Positions 22,577 to 34,767 of a stretch of 64,000 nt of DNA are shown piece after piece; position 1 is the first letter of the stretch, and each line of letters begins with the position of its first letter. Origin of the DNA: Magnolia sinica (taxonomy: Eukaryota; Streptophyta; Magnoliopsida; Magnoliales; Magnoliaceae). Under the pieces are notes generated by a model. That model was not told the origin of the DNA. It made no database searches and worked only from the letters and a program-made list of their open reading frames with translations. The stretch is taken from the NCBI RefSeq assembly GCF_029962835.1, contig NC_080578.1, positions 103,891,759 to 103,955,758 of the forward strand. Reading direction: 5' to 3'. A program made the translations under genes and the position numbers.

Positions 22577-23198
22577 GAATGAGTTTGGGTCGGTCAGCGC
22601 CTGCTGACCGACTTCCTTATTTTTTTATGTTCGTCCGGTGCTCTTGTGCACCTTGCACGTGCACTGCATGTGTGGGTCCCATGGTGATGTTTGTAAGAAA
22701 TCTGCTCCATCCATCTGTTTTGACACGTAGTTTAAGGCGTTGAGACCAAAATTGGAGTATATCCAGATATCAGGCGGCGCCCACATAATGATTAAAGGGG
22801 CTGATCTGTCCGTTAGGCCACTTCCACAGTGATCCAGGAGCTGAAATTTTACGTGTACGGTTTATTTATGGTCCTCAGGCCACGTATGAAGTTTCGAACT
22901 GATCAGATGGTGGGAACCCTATGATCTTGCATTCTGGACACTTTTCAGGCCACTTGAGCTTCAATTCCTTGATTTTCTTGGGTCCCTGATGTGTAATTCT
23001 GTTGATCTTGGGTCTCTGGAGTCCGTCCCATGCTTTGGTGTCATTAGAGCATTAAGTCCATGCTTTAAGCACCCATTTCGGTCCAGGCTCGTACATACAC
23101 TCTGCATTATAAACACGATTAATCAGGCCATTAAGCAGTATCATGCGTGTAAATCTATGCAATAAATGGGTCTGATATGCAATATTTGACCCTCAACA
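22577..23198 (-). mobile_element. Truncated reverse LTR of the 2.4-kb family at a duplication junction
   Basis: Read on the minus strand from 23198 it begins TGTTGAGGGTCAAATATTGCAT, as the nested solo LTR at 11438 does. It follows that LTR through the TGATGACACTAAAG-type and GGCCTGAAAGT-type stretches to about position 600 of the LTR. The rest is missing. It lies exactly between duplication units A and B. Confidence 0.85.
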
Positions 23199-23371
23199 AT
23201 AACCCTTCGCTACCAACCTTATTTTGTATCTATCATGTTTCCTTTTTAATAACCACTTGCATCTAATAGCTTTTCGGCCCACTAGAAGCTCCACTAGCTC
23301 TCATGTGTGATTTTTGTGCAACAAGTCTATCTCATCGTCTATATATTGGACTACAAAAGTTTTGGATCAAG

Positions 23372-23442
<71 letters not shown>

Positions 23443-26088
23443 CTTTCATCCAAGTCTATATGGCCTAATCAACAGGTTATATGTCAAATAAGCATTACAG
23501 TGGGCTCTAGAAGGTTTTTAATGGTGAACATTCAATCACTACTGTTTTCTCATAGTGTGGTCCACCACCTGAGATTTAGGTCTACCTCATTTTTGAGATC
23601 AAACCGTAAAATCATCTTTCAAAAAGGATAGACGACATGGATAAAACACATACATCATGGTGGGATCTACATAGCACCGACCACTAGCCACCAGGCTGGT
23701 GGCAGTGTCACTAGCCAAACCGTGTCCACAAAATAGATGTGTGGGCCCATAGTGATGTGATGTTTTAATCCCACCCAATTTGTACATCATGTGCGGCACC
23801 CCACATTGTTGGAAGCTACGTGGGCCAACAAACTGATATTGTTTCTAGCTATTTCCGTTCAGTTATCTCTCATGACTTACTCGGCCTTTAATTAGACGAA
23901 GAGCTCACAATTTATAAACCTGCAGATAACTTACTCGGCCTTTAATTAGACGAAGAGCTCACAATTTATAAACCTGCAGGTAGGACTTCAAATTCGGACG
24001 TAAAATAAAATGAAATAAAAGATAACACTTTCAATATTATATTGCCGATACAATAGATAATAAACTGAAATAAAAGATAACACTTTCAATATTATATTGC
24101 CGATACAATAGATAATAAAATGAAATAAAAGATAACACTTTCATAACAGTACTGTTACAATAATACACAACATTAAATACTATATTTGCTACAATAAAAA
24201 CACTATGCATTTTCATGTTCCACAATCTACATGGCAGGACACACAAACACAAGGGATGGCCACAATCACATTTTCATGCGCCTAAACTTTCATTTTACCT
24301 TCCCAACGCTAGAACCATGAAACATTAACAGATTTAGCATAATGGAATAAACATTAGCAAGACTTTCTCTATTTTTTTACTAACATCATCCTTGTATTTA
24401 TTTGTTTTCAAGAAGCCTATAATGCATTTAATTTGGGCTGTTAAATATGTTTATAATTTGGACTCTCTCTATTAAATGTCCGTTAATCCTATAAATTAGG
24501 ATTTGCAGTATGGACGAGCCAGGTCAGGTCATAGGAAAGGGAGAGGGAGGTTGGACAGAGATCTAGCGAAGGCGAAGGAGCCCAACTCTCCTTACCCAAT
24601 CCCTCTTTATCTCAAATATTCCTTTTGGGTGCTTAGAATCTGATCTAAGAGCTCCATTCTCCAGTTGATCTTTGGATATGATTTTTTTTTTTTTTTTTAT
24701 AATGCTCCGAAATGATCGCAAAGTATGGATGAATGTTGTGGATATAATAAATACATAACTATGGGGCCATGTAACTTTGATCTCTTTTGAACCGTTTGTA
24801 CAACTCGGAGTTCGAGGAGCATCAGCGCCCGTCTTTGAGCACCAGCCAATCTGCTTCCACAAAGAAAGGTGGGGGTATTTTGGTCCGGTGAAAAGCTCTC
24901 CGTACAGCAGGGGCTTATTCTTGGAAGGTAAGAATAAGTGGGCTGAAAAAGGTTCGTGGGCCATAAGTGGGTCGTACAGTAGGAAAAAACACTCAATCTT
25001 ATGGGGTGATGATAGCCGTTTTATTTCATGGCTGATATGGGTGGAAATCAAGCACTTTTGCCTAATTTCCAAAGTACATCCAAACATGGTAGTCTTATGG
25101 TTTTTGGAGTTTTGGAACTGCCAAGGTCATATAAGTACAAACATCGCCTATTTCCACACCCTTGAATGCCCACTCTCAGGATCCGTAGGTGTTTCCGATT
25201 CCACCTCCCAATCACAAAATGCATGCAATTCATTTCAAACCCTCCAAACTGTGGAATATGTATAGGGCATAGCTTAAACACCACACTGGTTCAACAGTCG
25301 AGATCCTTTGATCAAGGGCCGCCAAATGAATGGTTAGAAGGAAAATGTTGAAAAGTCACAATCAATGTGCAACATTTCCACCTATTTGACAGTTATGATT
25401 ATATTATGAGTGTAATTTTGGGTTATGCTAAATGCATATGGTGGATGCCTCATAATATATGTGATGGTAGCTGGAGAAAACGATCCCAGTGAATGTAAGA
25501 GCTGGCTCCTGATGCAGAACAGGGACAATGTAATTCTAGGTGATTACAAACTGAACAAAAGGAGAAAGCTACCAGGATTCTTTCAGAAAATCTTCCCAAA
25601 TCCCAACATACAAGTAGGAAATAGCTTTTGAAAAAAGCTAGAAAATGATATGACTGTTAGAAAAACTTCAAATAGGGCACTGTAGCTCTAGAAAATAAAA
25701 AAGGAAAAAAGAAGAAGAAGAAGAGTAATACCTATATTTTGCTCGTGTGTCGTGTTTTGGGAAGTTCTTCTGCAAAAATTCTATCACATTTTCTTCTTTT
25801 ATTCAGTTTCCAATTTCCTAGAATCAAATCTTTCCTATGTTGTGTCAGCTTCGAAGGATGGTCTGCCTTCCTCATTGTGGATTGAATGCAACTACCTCAT
25901 GGCAATTAGATCAGCCAACAGGGTTTCTTCCCCTTTGCATTTGCATCTTCTGTTTGATAAAGTGATTCACTTAACTACCAATGCTAAGGTGATAAAACTC
26001 TCTCATGCATACTGCATAGGGATGCACATCACTGGCTGATGATGTAGCTTATGGTAACCTTAAAAAAAAAAAAAAAAAAAAAAGAAGG
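23199..26088. repeat. Segmental duplication unit B
   Basis: Second copy of unit A, starting in the copia fragment (ATAACCCTTCGCTACCAACC) and ending in the A-rich tract before GAAGGAAGAAGAAG. Differences from unit A are a longer AT run (23376-23440), internal duplications at 23876-23980 (TTACTCGGCCTTTAATTAG twice) and 24000-24120 (AAAAGATAACACTTTC three times), and a shorter AAG run near 25710. Unit B is therefore the derived or less stable copy. Confidence 0.88.
23376..23440. repeat. (AT)n microsatellite in unit B
   Basis: About 32 AT units, the counterpart of 19982-20040. Confidence 0.97.
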
Positions 26089-28095
26089 AAGAAGAAGATG
26101 TTACAGTTGGTGAGGTGGTCTACCAATAAATCTTGTCCAAAATTATAGGGGGCGTGTTGCGTATGCTTGTACTCTTTCCTTCCATTTAACTAGCATTATT
26201 TTTAACAATAGAAAATAGCTCCATTAGAAAGAACTAGAAAATATCATGTTGTTAGGCTTCCAACTTATATTGCATTTAAACTACTGCTTGCTACAGTTAT
26301 ACTCCACTTCTGATTTTGTGAATAGATCTGAATTTTTGTTTCTATTTTCAAGTAACAAGGGACCCTCGTTTTGAATCTTTATGTGGAACGCTTGACACAG
26401 ATGGGTAAGCCTTGTTCCAATTATTTCTACAAGGTCCTGCACGTGAGATACTATCTTATATCTTAAGTTCGATTCTTGGATCAGATGATTCATGATTATC
26501 TTCTCCATTCCTAAATCCAAAAATTGCTTCATGCAACTAATTCTTTTCCTTTTGTAGTTTTAATTCTTTACTAAATTGATTAAGGAAATTATGATTCTGT
26601 GTATGATCGGATCTGATATGATGTATGATGGAAAAGTGCACGCCACTGCTCACTGTGTTTTCCAACATTCGTTACAGTAATAGCACAAATGATTGACCAG
26701 TTAGCAAAATTGTAATATTTTTATGGAAGTTACAAAATTTAACATCCTACTTTATAGTTCACCCAAAATTGTAACATGTTTATGAAAGTTACAAAATTTA
26801 ACATCCTACTTTATAGTTCACTGTATAATTAATTCCACATGACTCCCTTTGTTATAGATTGAGGGAGAGATACAATTTCCTTATTGAGGTTGAACTTTAG
26901 GAAGTGTCTTTCACTAAATAATTTGGGATGACTACTTTGTTATAGGTTCAGGAAGAGATATAATTTCTTATTTGAGGTTGAACTTCCAGCAGAAAGAGAG
27001 GTGACTCTTCCTCAAGTTACTATAAAAGGAACCTATTCGTGTTAATTGTTTATGCTATATCTTAACTATTGTAATTTTTTGGGTTATGCGGAAACTTCAG
27101 AAGTCGATGAAAAAGTCAAATGATCCAAAAGTCATTGGAGAATTAAAGAATCACGTTGCTTGGATTATAAGTTGTTGGAACTGTCGAAGGATCTTATTTT
27201 CCTTTTTGCTAAAATACGGTTCCCTGATCTGACCATAACTATTATATGGCTATGCCTTATTTTGTTGGGATTTTTACCAAAATAGCCCCAAGGTATTCTC
27301 ATTCCATGTATTTGGCCTCCCTTTACAGGGGTTTTTTCTTTGGCCCTCTGATAGATAATTGGAAAATAAGGGGACGAAAATACCCCAGCTTGGAGCCCAA
27401 CACCCGTACGGACTTGAGTGGAGGAGAAGCTATATAGCTTTGATCCCGAGGCATGGTGTGGACATGACTTGGTCATTGGGCCAACTGAAAGGCAGATCCG
27501 ATCCGTTCATTCCCTTTGTGGCCCATCATTTATTAGAAAAGATGCTAACCTCACACTGATATGAGCTCTTTGTGGCCCACAAAACTCGACAACCGATAAC
27601 GGTGGCCATTCACTGTCAACTGTTTCATGATGTTGTGGTCCACTTGACATGCAAATCTGACTGATTCTTTGATCCATGACCTATCATCAAATTCTGACTG
27701 TAATGGACATATTGGATTCGACACATATCTTACAGTTGGCCCCACAGACGGCGTCCGAAGCCCATTTAGGTAAGGCCAAAGCAATCCGAGGACCCATATT
27801 TGTCACCTTTTACACTTCTTTGCAAGTTCTTATTCCTTGAAAAGTTCCTGCATAGGACTCACCACTACTCTCCCTCCAGCATTTGTCTTCGACATATGAT
27901 TCTCTAGCATGCAACCTTCGTCGTGGCATTCTTTGAAGCTTCCTCGGCATTGTTTAGTCCGAAAGCTCGTTTTCTTTGAAGTTTCCTCCACCGGTTCCAC
28001 CACCACCACCGCCACCACCATACATGCTATTTTCCTATGATCCTATCTTCAAAGGAACGATAGTTAGACTCATTATTTGAGGTATAAGCTGAAAT
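26089..28095. other. Intergenic region with small repeats, no gene recognised
   Basis: AAAATTGTAAYATKTTTATG followed by TTTAACATCCTACTTTATAG occurs twice at period 59 (26706-26823). GAGAGATACAATTTC and AAGAGATATAATTTC mark a diverged duplication at about 26850-26990. A CCA/CCG triplet run lies at 27990-28020. Several open frames of 60-100 codons show no family motif. Confidence 0.5.
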
Positions 28096-28129
28096 CTTCT
28101 GATCACTGCCAGCTTTTAACCGAGTATGA

Positions 28130-28265
28130 ACCTTAACACATGCAACCTGAACCCTCAACAAATGACAACTGGGACCCTTAACATATGATAACCTCGACCC
28201 TTAACATGTGACAACCTCGCCCCTTAACACGTGACAACCTCAACCCTTAACACATGACAATCTCA
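28130..28265. repeat. Minisatellite, about 24-bp units
   Basis: The unit CCCTTAACAYRTGACAACCTC is repeated about five times with small changes. It is AT-moderate and non-coding. Confidence 0.85.
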
Positions 28266-28336
28266 ATCCTATTTTTGTAAGCATAATAATACCCCCTCCA
28301 TTTTTAATTTTTTAGGTAAACTCATATTAGAAGATC

Positions 28337-29835
28337 ATGACTATTCGACCCATCCTATGCTATTATGATGGGGAGTGTGTATATGAAAATGAGATTTTCT
28401 CGTATGAGGGTGGGACTCAAAATGTGTTGTTGTGCGCAATAAAATTATGTGCCAGGAGCTCGTAGCTAGAATGTATAATATTATGAAGACAACACCGAAT
28501 GAATTTGATTTGAGAGTGAGGGTTGCATACGCTGGGCAAAGTTGTGGATTACTCCCTCCACACACCATCAAAGATGACAAAGATGTCCTGGCATATATCT
28601 TCTTCTACGAATAGAATCAATATTCTTAAATACCGCAGTGTATAGAGAAAGTGGGTTGTACACCTTTTGTTGAAGTGGGGAGCACACACCTTCCTATACA
28701 TTCGAACATATTGTGTCATGATATTCAGTTTGTTGTTTAGAATGCCCATGATCCCATTCTCGTTCGTGAACCTATGATCATAGATTTGAATGAACAACAC
28801 CCAATAGTGGATCTTGAATTTAGTGTGGGATTGAATAGTGCGGATGCTACAAATATCGCCGACCCTTCAAGCAATGCTCCATATGTCATGATTGAAGACT
28901 CGAAAGTTGTGAATAGCCATCGTTTTAGTTGTTGGATAGTGGTGACGCTACATATATTCCTGGCCCTCCAGCTAATGCTCCGTGTCGTGTTCGGAGACTC
29001 GACAGTTGTAAGCGGCCATCATTTCGATTGCTGGATAGTGAGGACGCTATAGATATCCTTGGCCTTTCAACTGATGCTCCATGTCTTGATCCTTTAGTTC
29101 AATTCACTCCATCATCATTTAACCTAAATTTAGGCTTACCGTTTAATGAAAAATATAGAGATATTCCTGGATCATAACGCCAATGGATATCGTGGTTGCG
29201 CCATCCAATATCATTCCACTAGATATATGTCTAGCCAATGCAACATTCGTTAACGCATAACATAAGGGATCTCTGAATGTGGTGGATGACTCCATTGAAA
29301 TAGTCGTCGAACAAATGTTTAAAGATAAGAGCCGACTAAAGAATTTTCTTTGCAAATATGTGATGCGCCACCATTTTTAGTATAAGGTCTTGAGAGGTTA
29401 GGTGTCTTGTAGAAAGTTACAGTTGGAGGATGCACGCATCGATAGTGGATGACACATGAATTTTCAAAATAAAGACATACAGGTTTGAACACACATGTAA
29501 CATGTCCTCTAAGGCGATAAGCCACTGCTAGGCAAGTATTAAGGGGAATGTACATTGTAGAGTAACTTTTAAGGGAAGAGAGAGATCTCATCGCCAAGCA
29601 AGAAGTATGATAAATAATGAGTTTTCCATTTGCTGCATAAGGTCGGGACTACCTTAAAAGCCAAAAGACATCCAATATCGAATGTTCGAGAAATACGGAG
29701 TTTAAATCAACTACATGAAAGCATGGAAAAGTAAAAAGATTGCAACGAAAGAGGTTTTGGGATCTTACGATAAGTCTTATACAAAGCTTCCAATGTATCT
29801 TCACGAGGTAACAAAGACAAACATAGGGACTGATG
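28337..29835 (+). pseudogene. Dead MuDR-type (MULE) transposase, 5' half
   Basis: The N-terminal MuDR domain is readable from 28337 (CYYDGECVYENEIFSYEGG) and continues after a frame change with TPNEFDLRVRVAY and HTIKDDKDV. A linker rich in S and D follows. At about 29310 comes the start of the FLYWCH/WRKY-like block (EQMFKDKSRLKNFLCKYVM). At 29660-29830 comes the stretch before the catalytic domain (RDIQYRMFEKYGV, then INYMKAWKSKKIA and SYTKLPMYLHEV). The DDE catalytic domain is absent because sequence shared with the RRP36 duplication begins at 29873. Many stops and frameshifts are present. Confidence 0.85.
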
Positions 29836-30479
29836 GGATTTGCAAGTTAACAAAGAAACAAACAAGTTTGAGAGCCCATGAGGCATTTTCTGCATTTGGG
29901 ACCCCCTCGCATGTGCGGCCAAGCCCCTGCGCACATGTGGCCAGGCCTAGCCCGTTGTCCGCGCGCGTGGACTATCACTAGGTTCAAAAATTCTACCTAT
30001 TTTATCTCTTTTATACCTCTTTTCCATAACCCTAACCTTAGATTGAGTTATTTCAATTTGTTTGCTCCCTTCTTCTTCTTTTTTTTTTCTAATCTTAGGG
30101 TTCTCTAAATTAACACTGGTGAATTCCTTGGATTAGGGACTGATTGTTGTGCATGTGTGGATGAGTTTTACTTCCCTTTGAGTATTGTTTGACTTATAAT
30201 TTTTATTGATCCAGCCCTAACATATGTAGGCCTGGACTCGCACAGATTCCCCTTGCTTGAATGTTTGAACTTTTATGTGGGACGTGGAAAATTTATGTGA
30301 ATGTTTCTGAATTAGTTTGATCTAAAGCCTGAGATCTTGCATATTATAATTAATTTTCATGTCCTACATCATTGCGTCTGTCCCAACTATTACAAGCATG
30401 CACCAAAGGGCGAGCAAGTAGAGCAAGGTCATGGATCGGCAGTTGCTATGCAAATTGTTAGCACAAAGCACCTGCACAT

Positions 30480-30659
30480 ACCTGCATGGGGTTTGGGCGA
30501 ACAGCAAGCGTTATGGGTGTGCTCCCGACAGACGCGATTTTGATTCCCCTCCCCAGGATTACCTGATGCACATGGTTTGTGGGTGATTGCGTGAATCTGC
30601 AGGGAATAGTATCGCCTCAAAATGCGGCGGGGACACCCTGACATCATTAAAAAAAAAAC
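30480..30659 (+). mobile_element. tRNA-derived SINE with 16-bp target duplication
   Basis: A direct repeat CAAAGCACCTGCACAT flanks the element at 30464-30479 and 30660-30675. The body ends in a poly(A) run (30649-30658) just before the right repeat, as expected for a SINE. TGGGCGAACAG at 30494-30504 fits an A box and ATTTTGATTCC at 30537-30547 fits a B box with a few mismatches, at a spacing of about 33 bp. The same insertion is present in unit D, so it predates the duplication. Confidence 0.75.
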
Positions 30660-31097
30660 CAAAGCACCTGCACATGAATGGTCATTCTTGTTAATCCATC
30701 CATGCGTGTCACCATATGTATAGGTATTCTGTGAAAAAAAAAAAAAAAAACTTACAAAAGAGCAGTGGTTGTCACATTTTGTTTTCTCTTTGCAAGCACA
30801 ATTCTTTTCTAGGTCAAGGATTATTTAATAGTTTTTAAGGGCACCCTTTGACCTAGAGATATTCATTTCAAATCATTGTGTTCCCCATTTTCTAATTAGT
30901 CCTAAATTATTTGTATTATAATATTCTTGTCAAGTTCATTATTGAGATGATGCATCTAATATGTGAACCTTGAAACTTGACAGCATTTGCAATAACTTTT
31001 GGAACCCGATAATATTTGGATGAGCAAATTATGTTATGAACTTTGCTACCTAATGTTTCTTGATTATGCTAACTTTTGACATATACTGGATCTCTAG

Positions 31098-31364
31098 GAT
31101 AAACAACAAAGGTCAGGGTCAGCAAAAAGTGCCGACGCCAAGATTCTAGCAGAGCATAAGAAGAAAGAAAGAGAAGTGGCAAAGCAGGGAAAACAACCAT
31201 TTTATCTTAAGAAATCGCAAGTACAGGAATGGAAATTAATTGACAAGTACAATCATCTCAAGGCAACGGGCAAGCTTGAGGACTTCATTGAGAAGCGGAG
31301 AAGGAGAAATGCTGCGAAGGACCACCGCCATATGCCCTATCGTTGTGTACATGACAGTGAATAA
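31098..31364 (+). pseudogene. RRP36: RRP36 last exon, copy 1 (3' gene fragment)
   Basis: After a splice acceptor (TCTCTAG, ending 31097) an open frame runs to TAA at 31362-31364. It reads ILAEHKKKEREVAKQG, QPFYLKKSQVQEW, KLIDKYNHLKATGKLEDFI, EKRRRRNAAKDHRHMPYR. This is the conserved C-terminus of RRP36, a nucleolar protein needed for early pre-rRNA cleavage in small-subunit assembly. The frame is intact, but the upstream exons are missing: a MULE remnant occupies the place where they should be. I treat it as a captured or truncated fragment. A functional gene with distant 5' exons is unlikely but not excluded. Confidence 0.85.
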
Positions 31365-31476
31365 CTATTACGGCTTCAAACGTTGCCTGTTTAACGAGTG
31401 CTTAAATCTGCGTTCCTTTCCTTTCTTAGTGATAATGCATCTGATTTACTTCCCAAAAGCAATAGAAAAGTTGAAT

Positions 31477-32203
31477 TGACGTAGAGCGGGTCGCGAACAG
31501 TTTGATGGCCAAGATGGATCAGAAAAGGCCCGGTCGACGACAGAAGTGATCTGGACCGTCGGACCTTAGATCGGGCGTATCTCACAATCCGGGATGAGTT
31601 ATCAGGCGTAAAATATATAATTTTGGCATAGAACAAGCTACTTTAGCCAACCAACCTCGCTATGCCAGGTTATGTAAGACGGATTTGCGAAATACCCCTG
31701 GATCAACGGTCATTTCCCTATTTTAATTTCATTTTTACTATAAATAGTAAGTTTTAGTTTGATTATAACGCTTCATCCGTCGGGCTTTAGGAGTTGCATC
31801 CAACGTGAAAAGAGCTTAGAATAATTAAGAGAACGGTTTGGTGAAGCCAAATAGGACACTTATTATTTTTGGCCGAAAACCTTGCGCACTAGTAGACATC
31901 ATGACCGTCTATAAATAGTATGTTTACTATTTATAGTAAGTCACGGATTCTAGGAGTTTTAGTTGTAGTTTGATTCTGATTTCTTTCATATTGTTTGGTA
32001 CCCCTATTTAAAGGGTTCTGAACTTGTTTTTATTCATTAATTAATCAATTTCAAATTTTATTAGAATTTATTTCTATTTTTCTTGCTTTCTTTCCTCGTG
32101 GATTCGAGAAGTCTCTGTGAGGAGTCCAGAGAAGCTCCGTGGATTCAGAGTAGTTATCCTTGAGGAAGACGATGATCGATCTCATCACGTTCATCCTGCG
32201 TCA
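31477..32203 (+). repeat. 5' LTR of the chromovirus-like element
   Basis: Begins TGACGTAGAGCGGG and ends CATCCTGCGTCA. It contains GTCTATAAATAGTA near 31910 and TATTTAAAGGGTTC near 32003 as promoter-like boxes. The same order is present at 39426-40152. Confidence 0.85.
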
Positions 32204-32205
32204 AT

Positions 32206-32217
32206 TGGTATCAGAGC
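32206..32217 (+). other. Primer-binding site (initiator tRNA-Met type)
   Basis: TGGTATCAGAGC follows the 5' LTR by two bases and is complementary to the 3' end of plant initiator tRNA-Met, the usual primer of chromoviruses. Confidence 0.9.
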
Positions 32218-32236
32218 GAGGATTTCCCTCGGGTCG

Positions 32237-32410
32237 ATGGCAAACAATGAAGGTGTGAATCAAAATCATGTGGATGGTGATTCAGGGATTCGTTATCTTT
32301 CAGAAAGAATGGAAGCTTTCCAATGGAAGAGTCAGTTGACCATGCAAGGGTTATAGGTAACTCTCGATCATCTTGCGGATGTGTTACTTTTCTTGTTTGG
32401 ATATTTTCCA
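32237..32410 (+). pseudogene. gag: Start of gag, truncated by an insertion
   Basis: The ATG at 32237 begins MANNEGVNQNHVDGDSG and the frame reaches a stop after about 39 codons. Reading past it, the frame has VTLDHLADVL before an AAG repeat at 32418-32450 where the element sequence is lost. Confidence 0.65.
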
Positions 32411-32417
32411 CTTCTTT

Positions 32418-32450
32418 TGGTAAAAAAAAAAGAAGAAGAAGAAGAAGAAG
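32418..32450. repeat. A-rich and (AAG)n microsatellite
   Basis: An A run followed by about seven AAG units marks the left edge of the insertion in gag. Confidence 0.9.
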
Positions 32451-32639
32451 ATCATGTTGATACGATCTAATGCCAAATCAGTAGTCTGTTGTTTCTTATT
32501 CTTTCGTTGTTGGGTACGCCCTCAGAAATCACTTTCAGAACATTGCCTGACGGGGATATCATGCACACACGTACACTCACGCCCCCCCTACGCACGTACA
32601 CAGGGAGAAAGAGGGCCTCACTGTCAATCTGAAACGATG

Positions 32640-33180
32640 ACGATGTCCAGGGAGGGCCTACTAGTTAGAAAACTGAGTTTTGGTTCGTTGGAGTGGGCCC
32701 GATAGTCAAGTAAAGCCCATCATGGGTTCTCATTATCGTGGCCCACTAGTCCGATTAATCTTATATTTAGGTCTTGCTTATTAATGTTATTTATAATATC
32801 ATGGACGGTTTAGATTACTTTGATTAGTTATTATTTTTTATTACTTCATCGCCAAGTAATAGGTTGCGCACATGGCGGGAGTTTTAGGGTATAGAGTTTC
32901 TTATAAATAGGCACCCATTATAGGTTTATTTTCTCATTGAATATTAATAAAAATTTTATATTTTTTTTACTCCTCTGAGTTCTTGAGTTGTGGCAATCCA
33001 ATTAAGTGCAAAGTCTTCCTTCGTCGAAGGGCTGACTACCGTGGTGCGAAGCCACATCTATCCCGATTCGCCCCCATCCACTACCATCTCTGTTTCTCAT
33101 CTCCTATAATCATCCGCACTTCAAATCTGTCCATTATTACAGTAATTTTTCTCTCTTTAGCAGAAGTACTCCAGAATCTG
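32640..33180 (+). mobile_element. LTR-like fragment of unknown family
   Basis: The stretch has CTTATAAATAGGCACCC near 32910, then TTGAATATTAATAAAAATTTT as a polyadenylation-like signal, then a GC-richer tail with CTTCGTCGAAGG. This order of promoter, poly(A) signal and U5-like tail is typical of an LTR, but no partner copy or ends are seen. Confidence 0.35.
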
Positions 33181-33876
33181 GACCTGTAAGAGGGCTAAAA
33201 CTTCGGCGGAACACCATGCACAGACCACGCATTCGATTGACACGAAACTCGGGGGTTTTGGAGCCCTCCCTTGGCCAACCAAAGCCAATGAGGCGTCTTC
33301 CGCATTCAGGACCCCCTCGCACCTGCGTTCAGGCCCTCATGCACGTGCATCAAGCCTGACCCACTGTCCGCGGGCGTGGACTATCGCTAGGTTCAGAAAT
33401 TTCGTCTATTTTATCTCTTTCATACTTCTTTTCCATAACCCTAACCCTAGATTAAGTTATTTCTATTTGTTTGCTATTTTTTTCCTAATCCTAGGGTTCT
33501 CTCAATTGAAACTGGTGAATCCATTGGATTAGGGACTGATTATTGTGCATGTATGGATGAGTTTTACTTCCCTTTGAGTATCGTTTGACTCATAATGTTT
33601 ATTGATCCAGCCCTAACATGTGTAGGCTTGGACCCGCACAGATTCCCCTTGTTTGAATGTTTGAATTTTTGTGTGGGATGTGAAAATTTTATGTGAATGT
33701 TTCTGAATTAGTTTGATCTAAAGCCTGAGATCTTGCATATCATAGTTAATTTTCATGTCTTGCATCATTGCCTCTATCCCAACTATTACACACATGCACC
33801 AAAGGGCGAGCAAGTAGAGTAGGGTCATGGATCGACAATTGCTGTGCAAATTGCTAAGCACAAAGCACCTGCACAT

Positions 33877-34055
33877 ACCCGCATGGGGTTTGGGTGAACA
33901 GCAAGCTTTGTGGGTGTGCTCCCCACAGACGCAATTTTGATTCCCCTCCCCAGGATTACCTGATGCACGTGGTTTTTTGGTGATTGCATGCATCTCCAGG
34001 GAATAGTCTTGCCTCAAAATGGGGTGGGGACACCCTGACGTCATTAAAAAAAAAC
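33877..34055 (+). mobile_element. SINE, second copy carried by duplication
   Basis: Flanked by CAAAGCACCTGCACAT at 33861-33876 and 34056-34071 with a terminal A run, exactly as in unit C. Identical insertion points show that it was copied with the unit rather than inserted again. Confidence 0.75.
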
Positions 34056-34497
34056 CAAAGCACCTGCACATGAATGGTCATTCTTGTTAATCCATCCATG
34101 CGTGTTACCATATGTATAGGTATTCTATGGGAAAAAAAAAAAAAAAAGACTTATCAAAGAGCAGTGGTTGCTCACATTTTATTTTCTCTTTGCAAGCGCA
34201 ATTGTTTTCTAGGTCAATGATTATTTAATAGTTTTTAAGGGCACCCTTTTACCTAGAGATATTCATTTCAAATCATTGTCTTCCCCGCTTTCTAATTAGT
34301 CCTAAATTCTTTGTATTATAATATTCTTGTCAAGTTCATTATTGAGATGATGCATCTAATATGTGAACCTTGAAACTTGACAGCATCTGCAATAACTTTT
34401 AGAACCCGATAATATTTGGACAAGCAAATTATGTTATGAACTTTGCTGCCTAATGTTTCTTGATTATGCTAACTTTTGACATATACTGGATCTCCAG

Positions 34498-34767
34498 GAT
34501 AAACAACAAAGGTCAGGGTCAGCAAAAAGTGCCGATGCCAAGATTCTAGCAGAGCATAAGAAGAAAGAAAGAGAAGTGGGAAAGCAGGGAAAACAACCAT
34601 TTTATCTTAAGAAATCACTAGTACGGGAATGGAAACTAATTGACAAGTACAACCATCTCAAGGCAACGGGCAAGCTTGAGGACTTCATTGAGAAGCGGAG
34701 AAGGAGAAATGCTGCGGAGGACCGCCGCCATATGCCCTACCACCGTCGTTTACATGACAATGAATAA
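34498..34767 (+). pseudogene. RRP36: RRP36 last exon, copy 2 (3' gene fragment)
   Basis: Splice acceptor CTCCAG ends at 34497 and the frame runs to TAA at 34765-34767. It reads VGKQGKQPFYLKKSLVREW, KLIDKYNHLKATGKLEDFI, EKRRRRNAAEDRRHMPYHRR. Compared with copy 1 it has an extra codon near the end and the change KDH to EDR in a motif that I recall as KDHR in plant RRP36. The frame is still open, so either the copy is young or the exon is used. No upstream exon is seen. Confidence 0.83.

Larger units (their letters stand above)
29873..31470 (+). repeat. Duplication unit C carrying an RRP36 3' fragment
   Basis: Unit C matches unit D (33284-34876) from CCATGAGGC through GCGTGGACTATC, a SINE, an intron-like AT-rich stretch and the last exon of RRP36 to TTCCCAAAAGCAATA. 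Unit C abuts the MULE remnant on the left and a Ty3 LTR on the right. No earlier RRP36 exon is present in either unit. Confidence 0.88.

Noticed and set aside
23303..23631. Open frames with long YIYIYI stretches
   Set aside because: They translate an (AT)n microsatellite and change length between the two duplication units.
24777..25265. 162-codon plus-strand frame in unit B
   Set aside because: It crosses a reverse MITE fragment, and the matching region of unit A is interrupted, so it is a chance frame.
26281..26532. 83-codon minus-strand frame MKQFLDLGMEKII
   Set aside because: It looks protein-like, but I see no splice context, family motif or second copy to support it.
28130..28265. Regularly spaced repeat resembling a CRISPR array
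   Set aside because: Units are contiguous without unique spacers, in plant nuclear DNA, so it is a minisatellite.
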